Source of the DNA: Streptomyces sp. ML-6
Lineage (GTDB): Bacteria; Actinomycetota; Actinomycetes; Streptomycetales; Streptomycetaceae
Direction: 5' to 3'
NCBI RefSeq assembly: GCF_030116705.1
Contig: NZ_JAOTIK010000001.1
Coordinates: forward strand, 4,988,501-5,052,500
Length of the DNA stretch: 64,000 nucleotides
The notes under the pieces were generated by a model. The model was given only the letters and a program-made list of their open reading frames with translations, did not search any database and had not been told where the DNA came from. Below are positions 60,904 to 64,000 of the stretch, in pieces; the stretch's first letter is position 1; every line of letters begins with the position of its first letter. Made by a program: the position numbers and the translations under genes.

Positions 60904-61557
60904 GTGCCCATGCCGACCATGAAGACGCCGACCACGAAGACACTGCGCGAGGGGTCCGCGCGGAAGCGGGCCGCCATCCTCCTGGCGGCCCGGGAGCTGT
61001 TCCTCGCCGACGGTTTCGACCGCTCCAGCGTCGACGCGGTCGCCGCCCGGGCCGAGGTGTCCAAGCGAACGGTCTACGACTACTTCGGCGACAAGCGGAC
61101 GCTGCTGCGAGCAGTCGTCGATGACATCGGCCGGTCACTGGTCACCACGATCCGGCGCACCCTCGACGAGACCCTCACCGGCCCCACCGAGGCCGCCGGC
61201 CTGGAGGACGCCCTGGTCACGTTCTCGATGCGCATCGCGACCGACATGCTCGACTCGGCGGAGTACGCAACGCTGCGACGACTGGTCCGGGCGGAATCCG
61301 GCCACCTGCCGCACCCGGGCTACAACTCCATGGCCGACACTCCCGACGAGGCGCTTGCCGGGCGGTTCGCCGCCTTCGCCGCGGCCGGGCTGCTCGACGT
61401 CCCCGACCCCCGGCTCGCGGCCGACCAGTTCCTCGCGCTGACCTTCGGCGTCGCGCTGGACAGGCTCGGTTCCGCGAACGCCGCGGAGGACACCCGCGTC
61501 CGACCGCTCGTCGTCGAGGGAGTGCGGACCTTTCTCCGGGCATATCGGAGCGCGTAG
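60904..61557 (+). CDS. TetR family regulator of the exporter/monooxygenase cassette
   Basis: A 217-residue TetR. The HTH reads VDAVAARAEVSKRTVYDYFGDK; the ligand domain carries a TetR_C form like AefR regulators (EYATLRRLVRAESGHLPH, FLALTFGVALDRLG). The GTG at 60904 has GGAAGG 7 bases upstream and is preferred over the ATGs at 60910 and 60916. It probably senses the compound handled by the neighbouring exporter and monooxygenase. Confidence 0.9.
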   Translation: MPMPTMKTPTTKTLREGSARKRAAILLAARELFLADGFDRSSVDAVAARAEVSKRTVYDYFGDKRTLLRAVVDDIGRSLVTTIRRTLDETLTGPTEAAGLEDALVTFSMRIATDMLDSAEYATLRRLVRAESGHLPHPGYNSMADTPDEALAGRFAAFAAAGLLDVPDPRLAADQFLALTFGVALDRLGSANAAEDTRVRPLVVEGVRTFLRAYRSA

Positions 61558-61570
61558 GTCCGCGACAACG

Positions 61571-61620
61571 ACGGCAGGGCCCGGCACCGCGACGTGCTCG
61601 CGGTGCCGGGCCCCTGCCGT
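61571..61620. terminator. Long hairpin terminator, homologous to the one at 53542
   Basis: 22-bp stem with one bulged G (61571-61592 / 61598-61620) and a 5-base loop, between convergent tetR and the AhpD-like gene. It shares about 45 bp with the Tad-region terminator, with only a few changes. Confidence 0.9.
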
Positions 61621-61662
61621 CGAGGTCCGGGTGTCCGGGTCCGGGTGCCCCGAACCGATCGG

Positions 61663-62136
61663 TTATCCGAACTGGCCCACCTGGTAGTCGCCGGCGGGCT
61701 GCTGGTTGATGACGTTCAGCCGGTTGAAGGCGTTGATGAGGGCGATGAGCGACAGCAGGGCGGCGAGCTGGTCCTCGTCGTAGTGCTTGGCCGCGTTCGC
61801 CCAGGCCTCGTCCGTGACGCCACCGGCGGTGTCGGCGATGCGGGTGCCCTGCTCCGCCACCTCCAGGGCGGCGCGCTCGGCGTCGGTGAAGACCGTGGCC
61901 TCGCGCCAGGTGGCAACCAGGTTGAGGCGGGTCGGGGTCTCCCCGATGTGGGCGGCTTCCTTGGTGTGCATGTCGGTGCAGAAGGCGCAGCCGTTGATCT
62001 GGCTGGCGCGGATCTCGACCAGGTGCTGTGTCGTGGCCGGCAGCGTCGAGTCCGCAATCACCTTGCCCGCCGAGACGATGTGCCTCAGGAACTTGGTCGC
62101 GATCGGGTTTTCGAAGAGGTTCAGACGGGCGTCCAT
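61663..62136 (-). CDS. Carboxymuconolactone decarboxylase/AhpD-like peroxidase
   Basis: A 157-residue all-helical protein with the AhpD-type redox motif NGCAFCTDMHTKEA (CxxC and the distal histidine), followed by ERAALEVAEQGTRIAD and a helical end (QLAALLSLIALINAFNRLNV). Such proteins use the two cysteines for peroxide reduction or related relay chemistry. AAGGAG lies 6 bases before the ATG at 62136. Confidence 0.9.
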   Translation of the reverse strand: MDARLNLFENPIATKFLRHIVSAGKVIADSTLPATTQHLVEIRASQINGCAFCTDMHTKEAAHIGETPTRLNLVATWREATVFTDAERAALEVAEQGTRIADTAGGVTDEAWANAAKHYDEDQLAALLSLIALINAFNRLNVINQQPAGDYQVGQFG

Positions 62137-62616
62137 GGTGAACTCCTTGCCGTTTCGATGACTACACCTCCTTGACGGAACAGCTCGGCAAGATGTGACA
62201 GGGGGCGATGTGGCGTACGTCTCTTCGGGGGACGGTGCGGCGCGGGGCGCGGGGCGCGGGGGTGCGGACGAACGTGACGCTCCAGGGGCAGGCGTCACGT
62301 CGCGGACGGGTACCCGGTAGCCAACGGATCGAATTCCGATGCGCGGGGGAGCCTGCCCTGGTGCGCCTGGCCGCGCGCGAGTGAGTTGCCGTCCGTGGCA
62401 AGGGCGTTGACGTTGGGAGTCGCACATGGGACGGTAGGTAAAACAAGAATATTTTTCTAGAAAGTTTTAATGCTGGGCATCGTTGGCGTGCTCGCGGCCA
62501 GTGCTCGGTGATCGACGGCCGGTGGGGACGGGGAGGGACCCGCTCCGGCGGCGATGGCGAAACGCAGGGTGTCCGGAAGCTCGTCCTTGAGTGCGGAAGG
62601 CCGGTGAGCTGGCGGT
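62137..62616. other. Gene-free stretch with an AT-rich island
   Basis: 480 bp without a convincing gene. At 62439-62470 there is a ~30-bp patch over 75% A+T, startling in this genome, containing the palindrome TTTCTAGAAA (62454-62463). It may be the promoter of the 62617 gene, an architectural or nucleoid-protein binding site, or a transfer scar. Confidence 0.6.
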
Positions 62617-62988
62617 ATGGCGATGTCGGACGAACAGGGTGAGATCGTCGGCAAAGTCTTCAGGGGAGATCACACGGCACGTGACGTGGAGCGGCTGACC
62701 TCGAATTTCCGGCATTGGCTCGACGAGGAGTGGGCCGGGAACGAAGCCCGTTCCGTGGCGTCCTGCCTGCACGCCCTGGCGGAGGGGTGCGGGGACGAAT
62801 GGGAGGCCATGACGCAGCGCGACTGGAGCGCCCACATCTGGTTCTTCTCGCTGCACTGCCCTCGTCCGGTCACCTATTCGTCCCTCGTGAGTGACGCCTA
62901 CGAGTACCGCGACGCGATCCTCTCCTGCCCGGGAGGGTTTTCCGCGTTCGCGGTCATGATCAGGAAGCTTCGGGGGGAACCGGAGTAG
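62617..62988 (+). CDS. Hypothetical acidic protein
   Basis: A 123-residue protein with an acidic, helical sequence (RHWLDEEWAGNEARSVASCLHAL; DWSAHIWFFSLHCP; EYRDAILSCPGGFSAFAVM). Tryptophans and four cysteines are spread along it, and no signal or membrane segment is present. Family not recognised. The two early ATGs at 62617 and 62623 are both possible; GGTGAGC lies upstream. It has an AT-rich region ~150 bp before it. Confidence 0.65.
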   Translation: MAMSDEQGEIVGKVFRGDHTARDVERLTSNFRHWLDEEWAGNEARSVASCLHALAEGCGDEWEAMTQRDWSAHIWFFSLHCPRPVTYSSLVSDAYEYRDAILSCPGGFSAFAVMIRKLRGEPE

Positions 62989-63166
62989 CGCCACGCCCCC
63001 GGCCCCGCGCGGGGCCGGGAGCATCCAGGGCCCGCACGGGACCGGGTGCGGCTCGACGGATGGCCGACCGCCGCGAGTCGTTCCGGAGCCCGGTTCCGTT
63101 CCTCCGCCGTCCCCGGCCCACCGGCCCCGGCCCCCGGACTCGGCTCGACGTCCCCGGCCCCCGGGC

Positions 63167-63691
63167 TCAGTCCGCCGGGCGCAGCGGGGTGCTCGCCACG
63201 CCCGTCGCGCGGCCACTGAGCTCGACGTCCAGGGTCTCCTGGGCCGTGCGCATCGACTCGACGTACTTCGGCTCCGACATCCGCTCCCAGGCCTCGTCCG
63301 GCGCGACCTGCTCGACCCGGCCGACCACCCACCAGATGTTGCCGAACGGGTCCCGCACCCGGCCGCCGCGATCCCCCCACGCGCTGTCGGCGGCCTCGGT
63401 GACCACCCGCGCCCCGTGGGCGACGGCGGTGGCCATGGCGGCATCCGCGTCGGGGACGTACACCCGCAGCAGCGAGGGCATCACCGGCCAGTCGGGCCGG
63501 CGGTCGAAGGCCAGCACGACCGTGTCACCGATCCGGATCTCGCCGTGGCCGATGCTGCCGTCCTCGACCGGTACCCGGACGAGCTCCTCGGCGCCGAACG
63601 ACGCGGTGAGGAAGTCGAACAGGGCGCCGGTGTCGTCGGTCACCACCCAGGGGGCGACGGAGGTGTGGCCTTCGGGGGCGATGGGGTTCAT
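63167..63691 (-). CDS. VOC/glyoxalase-fold protein
   Basis: A 174-residue PhnB-like VOC protein: APWVVTDDTGALFDFLTASF, HGEIRIGDTVVLAFDRR and GRVRDPFGNIWWVVGRVE, the last with the acidic metal-ligand position usual in this fold. A ~35-residue C-terminal helix is typical of the PhnB-type branch. Function could be isomerase, dioxygenase or drug binding. A TGACG-type promoter region lies upstream toward 63750. Confidence 0.88.
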   Translation of the reverse strand: MNPIAPEGHTSVAPWVVTDDTGALFDFLTASFGAEELVRVPVEDGSIGHGEIRIGDTVVLAFDRRPDWPVMPSLLRVYVPDADAAMATAVAHGARVVTEAADSAWGDRGGRVRDPFGNIWWVVGRVEQVAPDEAWERMSEPKYVESMRTAQETLDVELSGRATGVASTPLRPAD

Positions 63692-63861
63692 CGGTCACGT
63701 CCTTCCTCGGGGTCTTTCCGGACGTGACGATCGTAGGAACCCAATAGGTCGGGTCCGGTCCTGTATCGACGAAGGGGTACGGGATGTGACGGGCACTCGG
63801 CCCTTCGGCCGGGTGACAGCGGATGCGGTTGCCGAAGGGCCCCTGCGGTGCGGGGGCCGGA

Positions 63862-64000
63862 TCAGACGCCGGTGGTGCCGTCGACGATCTCGCGGATGAT
63901 GTCGAGGTGGCCGTTGTGCCGGGCGGTCTCCTCGATCAGGTGCAGGACGATCCAGCGCAGATCGGGGGACCTGCCGTCCCGGCGCGGACGCTCCGCCGGG
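63862..64000 (-). CDS. DinB-like (DUF664) protein, C-terminal end only
   Basis: The window ends inside this minus-strand gene; only its last ~45 residues are visible: [20 protein letters not shown] followed by [12 protein letters not shown] and TGA. The histidine-rich helix matches the C-terminal helix of DinB/DUF664 four-helix metal-binding proteins, such as mycothiol-dependent S-transferases. The start lies outside the window. Confidence 0.85.
   Translation of the reverse strand, partial: PAERPRRDGRSPDLRWIVLHLIEETARHNGHLDIIREIVDGTTGV

Noticed and set aside
57985..61557. A secondary-metabolite biosynthetic cluster
   Set aside because: Only a monooxygenase, an exporter and a regulator are present. 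No scaffold-forming enzymes such as PKS, NRPS or terpene synthase occur nearby.
62162..62654. Minus-strand frames in the AT-rich gap
   Set aside because: They read as Arg/Ser/Pro shadows with no ribosome sites and no match to any fold.

Overview
The window is high-GC actinobacterial DNA and almost certainly comes from a Streptomyces chromosome. The evidence is a mycothiol conjugate amidase (Mca), DUF4307, a GTP-type PEP carboxykinase, a probable DasR operator in front of a family 18 chitinase, an XRE(DUF5753)/DUF397/ATPase regulatory cassette, frequent GTG/TTG starts and rare TTA codons. No rRNA, tRNA, CRISPR array, transposase or integrase was seen.

Layout. 1-6.2 kb is housekeeping: the end of a cystathionine synthase/lyase, DUF1059, an ECF-type sigma factor with a small membrane partner, a MarR regulator, threonine dehydratase, GreA, DUF4307, Mca and a small membrane protein. 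6.34-14.84 kb is an accessory island inserted in front of a DUF255/thioredoxin-domain gene. The first 54 codons and promoter of that gene occur twice (6341-6551 and 14626-14836, exact offset 8285) and bracket about 8.1 kb of foreign-looking DNA. The island carries VapBC, a RAMA-CBS-HEPN protein, a four-gene operon (Nudix-winged-helix regulator, nucleoside-phosphorylase effector, 660-aa membrane protein, 4-TM protein with SLATT-like character) and a Uma2 nuclease. This operon is the best candidate for an undescribed conflict or anti-phage system.

14.7-31 kb returns to core metabolism and exported proteins: the intact DUF255 gene, TetR, PAQR/hemolysin III, PckG, a secreted beta-propeller protein, an AlaA-type aminotransferase, arylamine N-acetyltransferase, an AraC-GyrI regulator, a secreted trypsin-like protease with an RBS-sequestering leader, and a TetR/siderophore-interacting-protein pair. 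29.4-36.8 kb is a D-amino-acid/sugar-acid catabolic cluster: D-aminoacylase, D-serine-dehydratase-like enzyme, PfkB kinase, IclR, RidA and GntP permease. 36.8-40.9 kb holds a membrane Ser/Thr kinase and the chitinase.

41.4-53.5 kb is one long co-directional Tad/Flp pilus region: CpaB, TadZ, two TadE-like proteins, CpaF, TadB, TadC, a histidine kinase/LuxR regulator pair, Flp pilin, a TadG-like protein, a lipoprotein and an OmpA-like protein. The prepilin peptidase is not in the window. 53.6-55.5 kb is a WhiJ-like cassette whose XRE gene has a TTA codon. 55.6-64 kb mixes DUF899, a DHFR-like protein, an FAD monooxygenase/MFS/TetR cassette (possible drug resistance), an AhpD-like protein, a VOC protein and a DinB-like fragment.

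All calls come from reading the sequence. Family names are recognition from motifs, not database results.
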